This document shows positions 1 through 5,077 of a stretch of 5,077 nt of DNA, one piece after another. The translations under genes were made by a program, and so were the position numbers. The notes under the pieces are model-generated. The model had not been told where the DNA came from. It made no database searches and saw only the letters and a list, made by a program, of their open reading frames with translations. Origin of the DNA: Nitrospirae bacterium CG2_30_53_67 (lineage in GTDB: Bacteria > CG2-30-53-67); NCBI GenBank assembly GCA_001873285.1, contig MNYV01000118.1, forward strand, positions 1 to 5,077. Direction: 5' to 3'. Each line of letters begins with the position of its first letter. The first letter of the stretch is position 1.

Positions 1-1906
1 GAGTCAGGTTCTGGTAGAACAGGTTCAGGTTGGTGACAAAATATCCCGCTGCCTCATTTCCGGTAACGGTTTCCCGTTCGCTCTTATACTGTTCTTCCAG
101 CCCTGCAAAGAGTTTCTCAGGGATCACCGGAAGGATGAGATTCAGCTTGGCCAGATGCTTGGGTGCATTGGACAAGACCCGGCCGGTCCGGATGTCTTCG
201 GTCTCCTGATAGGTGTAACTGATGCGGCCTTCTACGCCGCTTTCCCATTTCCCTTCGAGTTCCAGCTCCGCGCCTTCGGCCTTGGCCTCGCTCACATTGT
301 CGTACATAATCAGACCGTCGGCGGGGTCGGTCGTTTGAGTGATCAGATCCTTGATGTTATAGAAAAATCCTGACGCCGTTCCCCGCAGGTGATCCCCGAT
401 ATACTGCTCGTACACCAGTTCGTAGGTCTTGATCGTCTCAGGATCGAGGTTGGGATTGGATTTTGTATTCCCGCTGCCGTCATAATAATAGAGCTCGTAG
501 GCATTGGGCGCCCGGAAGGCCTCACCATAGAGAAGCTTGAAGGTCGTTTTCTGATAGGGATTGTAAATCAAGGCCAGTCTCGGATTCGTGGTTGTGCCGA
601 AGGTGTCATAGTGGTCGTAACGCACACCGCCATAGAAGATGAGGTCATTAAAAATCTGAAATTCATCCTGGAGGTAAACGGCCCAGTTGGTGCTGTCTCT
701 CCGGTCGTCCAGATAAGTGGTGGTCGCATCGTAGTTCTGTTGATCCTGCCTTGTGTTTTCCCGGATTTCGGCGCCCAGAATGGCCCGATGCTTCTCCAGA
801 AACCTCCGGGTCAATTGAAATTCTCCCCCAAACCACTGACCTGGAGATCTGTCCTTGAAGATCATGATATTGGGATCCGAGGAAGGATCGGCTGCATAAT
901 CCGCAATATCGTACACATAATCTCCGGAATAGGAGTAGGCGTCATAGAAGATCCGTGCCATGGCATCCAACTCATTCTCAAAACGGTGCTCATACTTCAG
1001 GTCCACATACTGGCGCTGATCCGTGGCCTCGGTACGAGGATCATTGAATACGATGCCCCAGGGAGCCGTCGGGATCTTTTTCTCTCGTTCCACACGTGCC
1101 CCTTGAAGAGTGAAGTCCTGAAATGAGAGTTTCCCGAAAAAGTTCTGCATCTGGTCATGGTCGCTGTTGACGGCGATACCGTTGTGGGTGGCGGGATCAT
1201 CGAATTCCCTGAAATAGAGACGGTCATTCCCTGCACTTTCATAGGCCGTTGCCGATAGGAGCATTTCCATGCCGTTCTCAAACCGGTTGCCGTAACTCAA
1301 GCGCTTTTTATAGGTACGGAGACTCCCCGCCTCGCCGGACACCTCCAACCCTTTGAGATCGCGGCCGCGCTTGGTGATCACATTGATCACGGCAAACAGG
1401 GCATTGCTTCCGTAGATTGAAGAGCCTGGGCCGCGTATGACCTCGACCCGGTCGATGGTATCTACATCGAGGAGAAACGCTGTGTCGATATAGATACTGT
1501 CATAAATATTCTCATTCATACGGTGCCCGTCCACCAGGAGGAGAATCCGGGTGTTATAATCCCCCGGACGCGCGAACCCGCGTACCCCGAGATATGCATA
1601 GTTCCGGTCATAGCTGGTGTAAAACCCGCGCAGGCTGCGCAGGATGTCCGCAAGTGTGCGGTAATGGTACTTCCTGATTTCATCGGCTGTGACAATGCTG
1701 ATGGACGACGGCGCCTCGGTCACCTTCTGTTCATACTTGGAGGCGCTGTAGACAGAGGGAATATCCTGAAAAAGCAGGACCTCATCATTCATCTGAGCCG
1801 AGCCCACGGGCCCTTCTGATACCGCGTAGACAGAAGCGGGGATAAGGGAGCAGATGACCAGGGCTGGCATCAGTAACTTCTGCAAGTGCATTTTCATCTT
1901 CTCCAT
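1..1906 (-). CDS. TonB-dependent outer-membrane receptor, C-terminus cut by the window edge
   Basis: An outer-membrane active transporter that would import a scarce ligand (siderophore, haem, cobalamin or similar) using TonB/ExbBD energy. The frame is open from 1906 to the edge: 635 codons, no frameshift. Residues 1-28 are a signal peptide with a hydrophobic core and a likely cleavage after SVYA. A TonB-box-like stretch follows (DEVLLFQDIPSVYSASKYEQ, 41-60), then the plug domain (about 60-180) with TEAPSSISIVTADEI, LADILRSLRGF, YLGVRGFARPGDYNTR, LLLVDGHR, VEVIRGPGSSIYGSNA and INVITKRG. The rest is a beta-barrel rich in Tyr and Asp, including the family signature FRAPNAYELYY (464 onward). About 45-60 residues are probably missing, judged from family length. 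The ATG at 1906 follows GGGGGA at very short spacing; in-frame ATGs at 1897 and 1891 are possible, the latter 9 bases after GGAG. The ligand cannot be told from sequence; no riboswitch or Fur box was recognised upstream. Confidence 0.95.
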   Translation of the reverse strand, partial: MEKMKMHLQKLLMPALVICSLIPASVYAVSEGPVGSAQMNDEVLLFQDIPSVYSASKYEQKVTEAPSSISIVTADEIRKYHYRTLADILRSLRGFYTSYDRNYAYLGVRGFARPGDYNTRILLLVDGHRMNENIYDSIYIDTAFLLDVDTIDRVEVIRGPGSSIYGSNALFAVINVITKRGRDLKGLEVSGEAGSLRTYKKRLSYGNRFENGMEMLLSATAYESAGNDRLYFREFDDPATHNGIAVNSDHDQMQNFFGKLSFQDFTLQGARVEREKKIPTAPWGIVFNDPRTEATDQRQYVDLKYEHRFENELDAMARIFYDAYSYSGDYVYDIADYAADPSSDPNIMIFKDRSPGQWFGGEFQLTRRFLEKHRAILGAEIRENTRQDQQNYDATTTYLDDRRDSTNWAVYLQDEFQIFNDLIFYGGVRYDHYDTFGTTTNPRLALIYNPYQKTTFKLLYGEAFRAPNAYELYYYDGSGNTKSNPNLDPETIKTYELVYEQYIGDHLRGTASGFFYNIKDLITQTTDPADGLIMYDNVSEAKAEGAELELEGKWESGVEGRISYTYQETEDIRTGRVLSNAPKHLAKLNLILPVIPEKLFAGLEEQYKSERETVTGNEAAGYFVTNLNLFYQNLT

Positions 1907-2061
1907 GATTCCCCCACGACAATAAATGCTAAAAAGAATCTTAATTCACAACCGCTGTTCTGAGACTTTTTACTAATGTTCTTAATATGTTATCGGTTAT
2001 TCATCTGAAAACTTTAATTTTATTCCAAAATGTTTATCCCATTAAGCAGAGGGTTTATATA

Positions 2062-2080
2062 GTTAATTTTAACCGTTAAC
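2062..2080. promoter_or_regulatory. Palindromic GTTAA sites overlapping the receptor promoter
   Basis: GTTAA-TT-TTAAC (2062-2073) is a perfect 5-bp inverted repeat covering the -10. The palindrome GTTAAC (2075-2080) sits two bases further, inside the spacer. Two dyads placed over the -10 and spacer are where a repressor would act, but no matching regulator gene lies in the window, and short AT-rich palindromes also arise by chance. Confidence 0.3.
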
Positions 2081-2095
2081 AATCCAAAGTGTCAA
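2066..2095 (-). promoter_or_regulatory. Sigma70-type promoter for the TonB-dependent receptor
   Basis: On the minus strand a perfect -35 TTGACA (2095-2090) is followed after 18 bases by TAAAAT (2071-2066), 5 of 6 matches to the -10 consensus, in an AT-rich setting. Transcription would start near 2059, giving an untranslated leader of about 150 nt before the ATG at 1906. That is long enough for regulation at RNA level, although no known element was recognised there. Confidence 0.6.
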
Positions 2096-2113
2096 TATTT
2101 TACAATGTATTAT

Positions 2114-2148
2114 TTGACCTTACACCTGAGCAAGTTGTCTTAGGTCAA
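2114..2148. repeat. Inverted repeat TTGACCT / AGGTCAA
   Basis: A perfect 7-bp dyad (2114-2120 and 2142-2148) with a 21-base loop. It shares bases 2146-2148 with the outer stem of the neighbouring long hairpin, so the two structures cannot form fully at once. It could be a regulator site or part of a larger folded element; its function is unknown. Confidence 0.4.
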
Positions 2149-2239
2149 TCCCGCTGCAACCCTAAGTGGTCCTGTTCGTAAATGTGGTGACGTACCGAGA
2201 GTGCTGTATTTACGAATAGGGCCACTAAGGCGAGGATTG
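2146..2239. repeat. Long imperfect hairpin, extragenic palindrome of unknown function
   Basis: Arms 2161-2183 and 2208-2230 pair over 23 positions, with one A-A mismatch and two G-U pairs when read as plus-strand RNA. The loop is 24 nt (2184-2207). Beyond an asymmetric internal loop an outer 6-bp stem forms (CAATCC 2146-2151 with GGATTG 2234-2239). No U-tract follows on either strand, so it is not an ordinary terminator. The arms are more GC-rich than the sequence to their left. Candidates are a dispersed REP-like palindrome or miniature element, or a structured RNA made by read-through from the tRNA. I cannot choose from one copy. Confidence 0.65.
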
Positions 2240-2244
2240 GAGTC

Positions 2245-2264
2245 AACAAAACAAGGGTGCCCTT
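2245..2264 (-). terminator. Weak possible terminator of the tRNA transcript
   Basis: On the minus strand AAGG-GCAC-CCTT forms a 4-bp stem, followed by a T-rich run (GTTTTGTT), starting 32 nt past the CCA end of the tRNA. Position and T-rich tail suit a terminator, but the stem is short for intrinsic termination. Confidence 0.3.
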
Positions 2265-2295
2265 CTGTGTCTGCCTGAATATTGTTTCAGATGGA

Positions 2296-2372
2296 TGGTG
2301 CCCCCGGGGTGACTCGAACACCCGGCACCCGGTTTAGGAAACCGGTGCTCTATCCGCCTGAGCTACGGGGGC
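2296..2372 (-). tRNA. tRNA-Arg, anticodon CCU, with encoded CCA
   Basis: The minus strand folds into a complete cloverleaf. The acceptor stem is GCCCCCG/CGGGGGC, the D stem GCTC/GAGC, and the anticodon stem CCGGT/ACCGG around loop TTCCTAA. The variable loop is GTGCC, and the T arm is GGGTG-TTCGAGT-CACCC. The anticodon CCT (plus-strand AGG at 2336-2338) reads the arginine codon AGG. The discriminator base is A (2299), followed by a genomically encoded CCA (2298-2296). All stems pair fully, so the gene looks functional. tRNA genes of this type often serve as integration sites for mobile elements, but no integrase or duplicated tRNA 3' end is visible here. Confidence 0.97.
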
Positions 2373-2400
2373 AAGAAAGATTCCGAAGCTTAAAAATAGC

Positions 2401-2431
2401 ATTATGTAACATGTTTCATGTGATGTGTCAA
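2401..2431 (-). promoter_or_regulatory. Promoter of tRNA-Arg
   Basis: The minus strand has a perfect TTGACA (2431-2426) and CATAAT (2406-2401, 5 of 6 to consensus) 19 bases apart, slightly longer than the ideal 17. The -10 ends 28 bases before the mature tRNA 5' end, implying a short 5' leader for RNase P to remove. A small dyad, ACATG-TTT-CATGT, lies in the spacer. The promoter sits just after the gspN-like stop codon, so the tRNA need not depend on that gene for transcription. Confidence 0.55.
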
Positions 2432-2452
2432 GAAAACAGGGGGAGAAAAAAA

Positions 2453-3340
2453 TTACTGCAGTTCCGGGTAGCGAAAGGTCCCCTTCAGTTCAAAGGGGTA
2501 GTATCCTTCCTGGTCCAGGGTCCTGTCAGAATAGGCGGCGACGCCGTGGAGGTTGATGGGATCATCCGCCATGGGCTTCAGCCGGGCAGAAAGATGGAGG
2601 CCGCTCTCAAAGAGGTCCTGGGGATTGAGTATAATCTCTCCCCGGATCTTCGCGGCCAGGATGTCGCTTTCAACCAGCAAGTTCTCGATCCGGAGCTTCC
2701 CGTCCGTGAGTTTTGCGTCTATCTGCATGATATGGAAGTCAAAGTCCGGAAGGTTGAGCCCCTTGATCAGGATATTCCGGACCCGCCCTTGGCTCAAAGC
2801 GGCAACAAAGGTCCCGGGCCCGCTGAGATAATCGTTTAGGCCATGGAATTGAACATCCGCCTGGCCCGTGAGTTTCCCGCTCACCTTGAAGTTTCTCAGA
2901 TAAAGAGGGGCGAGCGCCTCGGCGATACGGATATCCTTGACCTGTAGGAGATATCTCCCCGACTCCGGCCTTACGGGAAACCGCAGACGAACCTCTCCGC
3001 TGGTTTCACCGCCATAGCCTTTTCCAAGAAAACGGACGACCATTTTTTTCCCGAGAAGGGGGAAAAAAGAGAGCTTCAGGGTCAGGGTATCCCCCTTGAA
3101 TATGCTGTACCTCACCCCTTGGTACGGCAGTTGGATCTCTATAGGATCCAGCCTGCAGCCGAGGGGGAAGCGATAAGAGAGGTCTTTGTAAATCAGACTG
3201 ATCCCGGTTTTTTTTTCAAAATGGACAATCAGGCTTTCCGCGGTTCTCTTGTAAGGGAAAAAAACAAGGATGAACAGAAGGAAAAGAGAGACGCCGTACA
3301 GCATATAAACAATCGGTATTCGTCCGCGCGGGTTGGGCAT
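2453..3340 (-). CDS. gspN: GspN-like type II secretion protein (orphan)
   Basis: A 295-residue protein of the usual GspN length for Deltaproteobacteria and Leptospira. One N-terminal membrane segment (about 9-29) is followed by a periplasmic region predicted to be beta-rich. Family-like features are the FPY boundary after the membrane helix, then 'FPLGCRLDPIEIQLP' (58-72), GYGGETSGEV (108-117), GKLTGQADVQF (155-165) and GPGTFVAALSQGRV (174-187). The C-terminal half has AsmA-like strand repeats ending RGEIILNP. GspN is an accessory inner-membrane component of some type II secretion systems with no known catalytic role. The ATG follows AGGATAGGAAG, a good ribosome site. No gspC-M gene is adjacent, which is unusual since gspN normally ends a gsp operon. 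A more general AsmA/GspN-fold envelope protein is the alternative. A T7 run follows the stop but no clear hairpin precedes it. Confidence 0.72.
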   Translation of the reverse strand: MPNPRGRIPIVYMLYGVSLFLLFILVFFPYKRTAESLIVHFEKKTGISLIYKDLSYRFPLGCRLDPIEIQLPYQGVRYSIFKGDTLTLKLSFFPLLGKKMVVRFLGKGYGGETSGEVRLRFPVRPESGRYLLQVKDIRIAEALAPLYLRNFKVSGKLTGQADVQFHGLNDYLSGPGTFVAALSQGRVRNILIKGLNLPDFDFHIMQIDAKLTDGKLRIENLLVESDILAAKIRGEIILNPQDLFESGLHLSARLKPMADDPINLHGVAAYSDRTLDQEGYYPFELKGTFRYPELQ

Positions 3341-3350
3341 CTTCCTATCC

Positions 3351-3367
3351 TAACCGTCTTTCGGTTA
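3351..3367. promoter_or_regulatory. Small dyad beside the gspN-like ribosome site
   Basis: TAACCG (3351-3356) and CGGTTA (3362-3367) form a perfect 6-bp inverted repeat with a 5-base spacer. It lies directly upstream of the AGGATAGGAAG ribosome site of the minus-strand gene starting at 3340. It could be a regulator site or a hairpin next to the initiation region; nothing shows that it is used. Confidence 0.3.
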
Positions 3368-3448
3368 TGTAAATATCATCTTCCGGCCATCTCCAAAGTC
3401 TGTTTGGGAATTGGCGGGCAAATTTAAAAAAAAACTTCCTTGAATTCT

Positions 3449-3490
3449 GAAGAACCGTTGAAGCTTTCTTGCAGGAAGCTTCAATTCTTC
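3449..3490. repeat. Strong bulged hairpin in the divergent intergenic region
   Basis: Outer arms GAAGAA (3449-3454) and TTCTTC (3485-3490) pair over 6 bp. After a 3-base bulge on the left arm (3455-3457), TTGAAGCTT (3458-3466) pairs perfectly with AAGCTTCAA (3476-3484). TCT/AGG inside (one G-U pair) closes on loop TGC. About 18 bp form in all. It lies 58 bases before the CPBP protease ATG. On the minus strand a T9 run (3434-3426) comes about 14 bases after the hairpin, too far for a classic terminator, and no minus-strand gene lies upstream to need one. A leader structure of the protease mRNA or a dispersed repeat is possible. Confidence 0.6.
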
Positions 3491-3548
3491 TTGTGGTCGC
3501 CATCTGTTTTTGATACCGTATACCCAGATTATCCGGGGTAAGAAAAGT

Positions 3549-4208
3549 ATGTCAAGAAAAAACTTGATCACGGAGTGTATCGGAGTCACCTTCGCCTTTT
3601 TTGTCTTCATCTTCATCCTGCAGACCCATCCATTCTCAGGCGTGCCGGGCCGTATCGGCGGATACCTGACGCCTCTCGCCTGGATCCTTGTCCCATGGAT
3701 CATCCTTACCATCAGGCAGGAATCCTTCATGGAGTTCGGATACCATCTCGAAGACTTCCCTCGATCGCTCGGCATGGGTCTCGTTGTCTCGCTTTTGCTG
3801 ATCCCCTATTTCACGGTCTTCGCCCTCCGGTTCGGAATGCCCGACTTGGATTTTCTGGAAGGCGGCAGGGGCATGGATTGGATCAGGATGGCTCTGTACC
3901 AGGCCTTCTATATCGCCTTGCCTGAGGAATTCTTCTTCCGAGGGTATCTTCAGACCCGTCTGAACCAGATCTTCGGGAAACCCTGCCGCCTGCTCGGGGC
4001 CGAAACAGGCTGGGGCCTTTTCCTGGCATCACTGATCTTCATGATCTTCCACCTCGTCATCGGCTTGAATGTCTGGAACGCCGCCATTTTTGTCCCGGCG
4101 TTGATCTTCGGATGGCTCCGGGAAAAGACCGGGTCCATCACGGCCTCCACGGTGTTCCACGCCATGTGCAACATCATGCTTTTCACTTTCCAGGGGAGAA
4201 CCTCCTGA
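3549..4208 (+). CDS. CPBP family glutamic-type intramembrane protease
   Basis: A 219-residue integral membrane protein of the CPBP (Abi/CAAX) family. All three active-site motifs are present: EEFFFRGYLQ with E126, E127 and R131; FMIFH with F164 and H168; and HAMCN with H204 and N208. Several hydrophobic segments surround them (about 9-25, 38-55, 74-94, 112-125, 154-172, 177-190, 199-214). Family members cleave substrates within the membrane. Some bacterial ones remove prenyl-protein tails, give bacteriocin self-immunity, or act as sorting enzymes (myxosortases) on C-terminal signals; the substrate here is unknown. ATG 3549 was chosen for its GGGGTAAG-containing upstream region. An in-frame TTG at 3510 would add 13 polar residues and lacks a ribosome site. 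The gene is divergent from the gspN-like gene and 174 bases before the transglutaminase-like gene on the same strand. No acquired-gene signature is evident. Confidence 0.9.
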   Translation: MSRKNLITECIGVTFAFFVFIFILQTHPFSGVPGRIGGYLTPLAWILVPWIILTIRQESFMEFGYHLEDFPRSLGMGLVVSLLLIPYFTVFALRFGMPDLDFLEGGRGMDWIRMALYQAFYIALPEEFFFRGYLQTRLNQIFGKPCRLLGAETGWGLFLASLIFMIFHLVIGLNVWNAAIFVPALIFGWLREKTGSITASTVFHAMCNIMLFTFQGRTS

Positions 4209-4240
4209 AACCACGTTGATCCCCTCTCCAATCCTGATTC

Positions 4241-4378
4241 ATGAAACCCGCGCGTCCGGCGCAAGTCATCAAAGATATTGACCAAATTCCGATCTATCGG
4301 TTAAGCTATAAGTATGGGGTGCAACTCAATTCGTTTCCGGCTTTCAGGCATCATACCGTCTTTGAGGGTAGGATCTAA
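4241..4378 (+). CDS. Possible small protein of 45 residues, unrecognised
   Basis: An ATG-initiated frame of 45 codons begins MKPARPAQVIKDIDQIPIYR and ends FEGRI. It fills most of the gap between the protease and transglutaminase-like genes. Its TAA (4376-4378) ends 4 bases before the preferred start of the next gene, and that gene's AGGA lies inside the last codons: the layout of translationally coupled genes. Against it, the bases before ATG are pyrimidine-rich with no ribosome site, and an in-frame TGA stands at 4235. I recognise no domain, signal peptide or membrane segment. The peptide is basic, with aromatic residues in its second half. It may be a real coupled gene, a leader peptide, or chance. 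Confidence 0.3.
   Translation: MKPARPAQVIKDIDQIPIYRLSYKYGVQLNSFPAFRHHTVFEGRI
4278..4306 (+). promoter_or_regulatory. Possible weak promoter for the transglutaminase-like gene
   Basis: TTGACC (4278-4283, 5 of 6) is followed after 17 bases by TTAAGC (4301-4306), a poor -10; TATAAG (4307-4312) is a better hexamer but lies too far from the -35. The dyad CCGAT-CT-ATCGG (4289-4300) sits in the spacer, where a regulator could bind. If this is the promoter, transcription starts after the upstream ATG at 4314, which favours the start at 4383. Confidence 0.3.
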
Positions 4379-4382
4379 GAAA

Positions 4383-4988
4383 ATGGCATCGCCCGTAAAC
4401 AACCTGATTAAATGGCGTATGGGGATCCTCTCGCAGAGCTTTCCCGGCCGGACTTTTCTGGGCCGCCTCTACAGGTTCTTGCTCTTTGCGCTCTTTGATC
4501 CGGCTCTTAAATGGATCTATCGGTTCCGGATTGCCCTGCAGGAAAAAAGGCCCTCTTATCTGTGCCTCTCGGATTACCGTCTGCTCAAGGAAGTGAGGTC
4601 CCACTTTCCCGCCCCTCCCCTTCTCCGGAGATGGGCAAGAACGGGCCTACTGAACCGCGGGAGAACCGGTTACGAAGGAATCCTTTTGCAAATACATGCC
4701 GCCAAGTTCCGTACCCGGAAAGCCCCGTGGATCCTTCCGGAGACGGCCTTGTTCTCGCCGAGTCTGGATTGCAAGGGGTTTGCCGTTCTCTTTTCTTCGC
4801 TCTTGAACGCCGCCGGAATCCGGAACCAACTCTGGATCGGACTCCCATCGGATGGAAAAGACGGACACGCCTGGGTCGTACTGGAAACGGACTATGGAAG
4901 GATAGCGGTGGACCAGTTCAACGGCGACGGCATCAGGGAATCGGTTTTCCTCCTCGAACATCCTTATGCCATCAGGATCAACTTTTAA
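4383..4988 (+). CDS. Transglutaminase-like cysteine protein, putative peptidase
   Basis: A 201-residue protein whose C-terminal half has the transglutaminase/papain-like core. The likely nucleophile is C130 in SLDCKGFAVLFSSLLNAAGI, with H162 in GHAWVV and D177 in IAVDQF; order and spacing fit the Cys-His-Asp triad of bacterial transglutaminase-like proteins, many of which are peptidases. The N-terminal half is basic with a hydrophobic stretch (about 25-48: FLGRLYRFLLFALFDPALKW) that could associate with the membrane; no cleavable signal is evident. ATG 4383 follows TAGGA at 9 bases. An upstream in-frame ATG at 4314 would add 23 residues but has no ribosome site. Lasso-peptide B2 leader peptidases share this fold, but no B1 or cyclase gene is present, and the DCxxFAxL motif is closer to general transglutaminase-like proteins. 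The substrate is unknown; it may work with the membrane protease upstream. Confidence 0.82.
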   Translation: MASPVNNLIKWRMGILSQSFPGRTFLGRLYRFLLFALFDPALKWIYRFRIALQEKRPSYLCLSDYRLLKEVRSHFPAPPLLRRWARTGLLNRGRTGYEGILLQIHAAKFRTRKAPWILPETALFSPSLDCKGFAVLFSSLLNAAGIRNQLWIGLPSDGKDGHAWVVLETDYGRIAVDQFNGDGIRESVFLLEHPYAIRINF

Positions 4989-5039
4989 CCGCGGACGCCT
5001 TTCGTCTCTTTCGTGTTTAAGTTGAAGCACGCAGAAATT

Positions 5040-5056
5040 GGAAACCAAAGGTTTTC
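5040..5056 (+). terminator. Weak stem-loop after the transglutaminase-like gene
   Basis: GGAAACC (5040-5046) and GGTTTTC (5050-5056) pair over 7 bp with one G-U and loop AAA, about 50 bases past the TAA at 4986-4988. Only TT follows directly and a T4 run comes later (in GCCTTTTGATC), so this is a weak intrinsic terminator at best. GCACGC occurs on both sides of it. Nothing else was seen between 4989 and the window end. Confidence 0.3.
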
Positions 5057-5077
5057 TTGCACGCCTTTTGATCAAAG

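Larger units (their letters stand above)
1907..2295. other. AT-rich intergenic region between receptor and tRNA
   Basis: No convincing gene lies in these roughly 390 bases; the longest ATG-initiated frames I followed are only about 10-12 codons. The receptor-proximal half (about 1920-2120) is very AT-rich and holds the receptor promoter plus a leader of about 150 nt. The tRNA-proximal half is richer in GC and holds two overlapping inverted repeats and a weak terminator-like hairpin. I looked for a cobalamin-riboswitch B12 box and a classic Fur box and did not find them. Confidence 0.7.

Noticed and set aside
389-1126. Long plus-strand open frame of 245 codons
   Set aside because: It is antisense to the TonB-dependent receptor, whose frame is continuous and carries clear family motifs; the antisense product resembles nothing and has no ribosome site I can see.
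2114-2148. MerR-type promoter or operator (TTGACC plus dyad)
   Set aside because: The dyad starts at the TTGACC itself instead of lying between the -35 and -10, and no plus-strand gene follows that it could drive.
1907-2280. Cobalamin riboswitch upstream of the receptor
   Set aside because: AGTGGCC in the hairpin recalled the B12 box, but the full box and the expected surrounding helices are absent, and it lies upstream of the predicted promoter.
2446-2498. Terminator for the gspN-like gene
   Set aside because: A CCCCTT/AAGGGG hairpin (2480-2498) lies inside the gene's end and a T7 run directly follows the stop, but they are about 27 bases apart, so they do not form an intrinsic terminator.
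3510-3548. Extended TTG start for the CPBP protease
   Set aside because: No ribosome site precedes TTG 3510, and the added residues are not part of the membrane fold; ATG 3549 has a purine-rich upstream region.
4314-4382. Upstream ATG for the transglutaminase-like protein
   Set aside because: There is no ribosome site before 4314, the extension overlaps the small ORF in another frame, and a possible promoter would start transcription after it. ATG 4383 has a well-spaced AGGA.
4241-4988. Lasso peptide cluster (precursor plus B2 leader peptidase)
   Set aside because: The small ORF does not match the YxxPxLxxxG leader pattern, and no RRE-containing B1 or asparagine-synthetase-like cyclase gene is present.
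4647-5075. Minus-strand open frame of 142 codons at the right edge
   Set aside because: It lies opposite the transglutaminase-like gene, which has recognisable catalytic motifs; the antisense translation is low-complexity and arginine-rich, as expected of a shadow frame.

Overview
The window looks like a chromosomal segment of a Gram-negative bacterium with moderate GC content. An outer-membrane TonB-dependent receptor and a GspN-type protein both require an outer membrane. This GspN form, next to glutamic-type CPBP proteases, recalls Desulfobacterota (former Deltaproteobacteria). That placement is inferred from protein style, not from a marker gene.

Layout. Positions 1-1906 (minus) hold a TonB-dependent receptor that runs off the left edge and lacks only its C-terminal barrel end. 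Positions 1907-2295 are an AT-rich gap with a good sigma70-type promoter for the receptor, short palindromes over its -10 and spacer, and a striking long imperfect hairpin (2146-2239). Positions 2296-2372 (minus) are a complete tRNA-Arg(CCU) with encoded CCA and its own promoter at 2401-2431. Positions 2453-3340 (minus) encode a GspN-like protein with no other type II secretion gene beside it. A divergent gap (3341-3548) holds a second strong hairpin (3449-3490). On the plus strand follow a CPBP intramembrane protease (3549-4208), a doubtful 45-codon ORF (4241-4378) and a transglutaminase-like cysteine protein (4383-4988). A short non-coding tail with a weak stem-loop ends the window.

How the genes relate. 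The minus-strand genes are envelope functions (nutrient uptake; inner membrane/periplasmic protein linked to secretion) with a tRNA between them, and they are probably separate transcription units. The two main plus-strand genes both have intact catalytic residues of hydrolase folds and may form a small membrane-associated processing pair, but nothing in the sequence names their substrate. The least explained elements are the two long hairpins, the small ORF whose stop lies 4 bases before the transglutaminase-like start, and the protease/transglutaminase pairing. No CRISPR array, insertion sequence, integrase or known riboswitch was seen.
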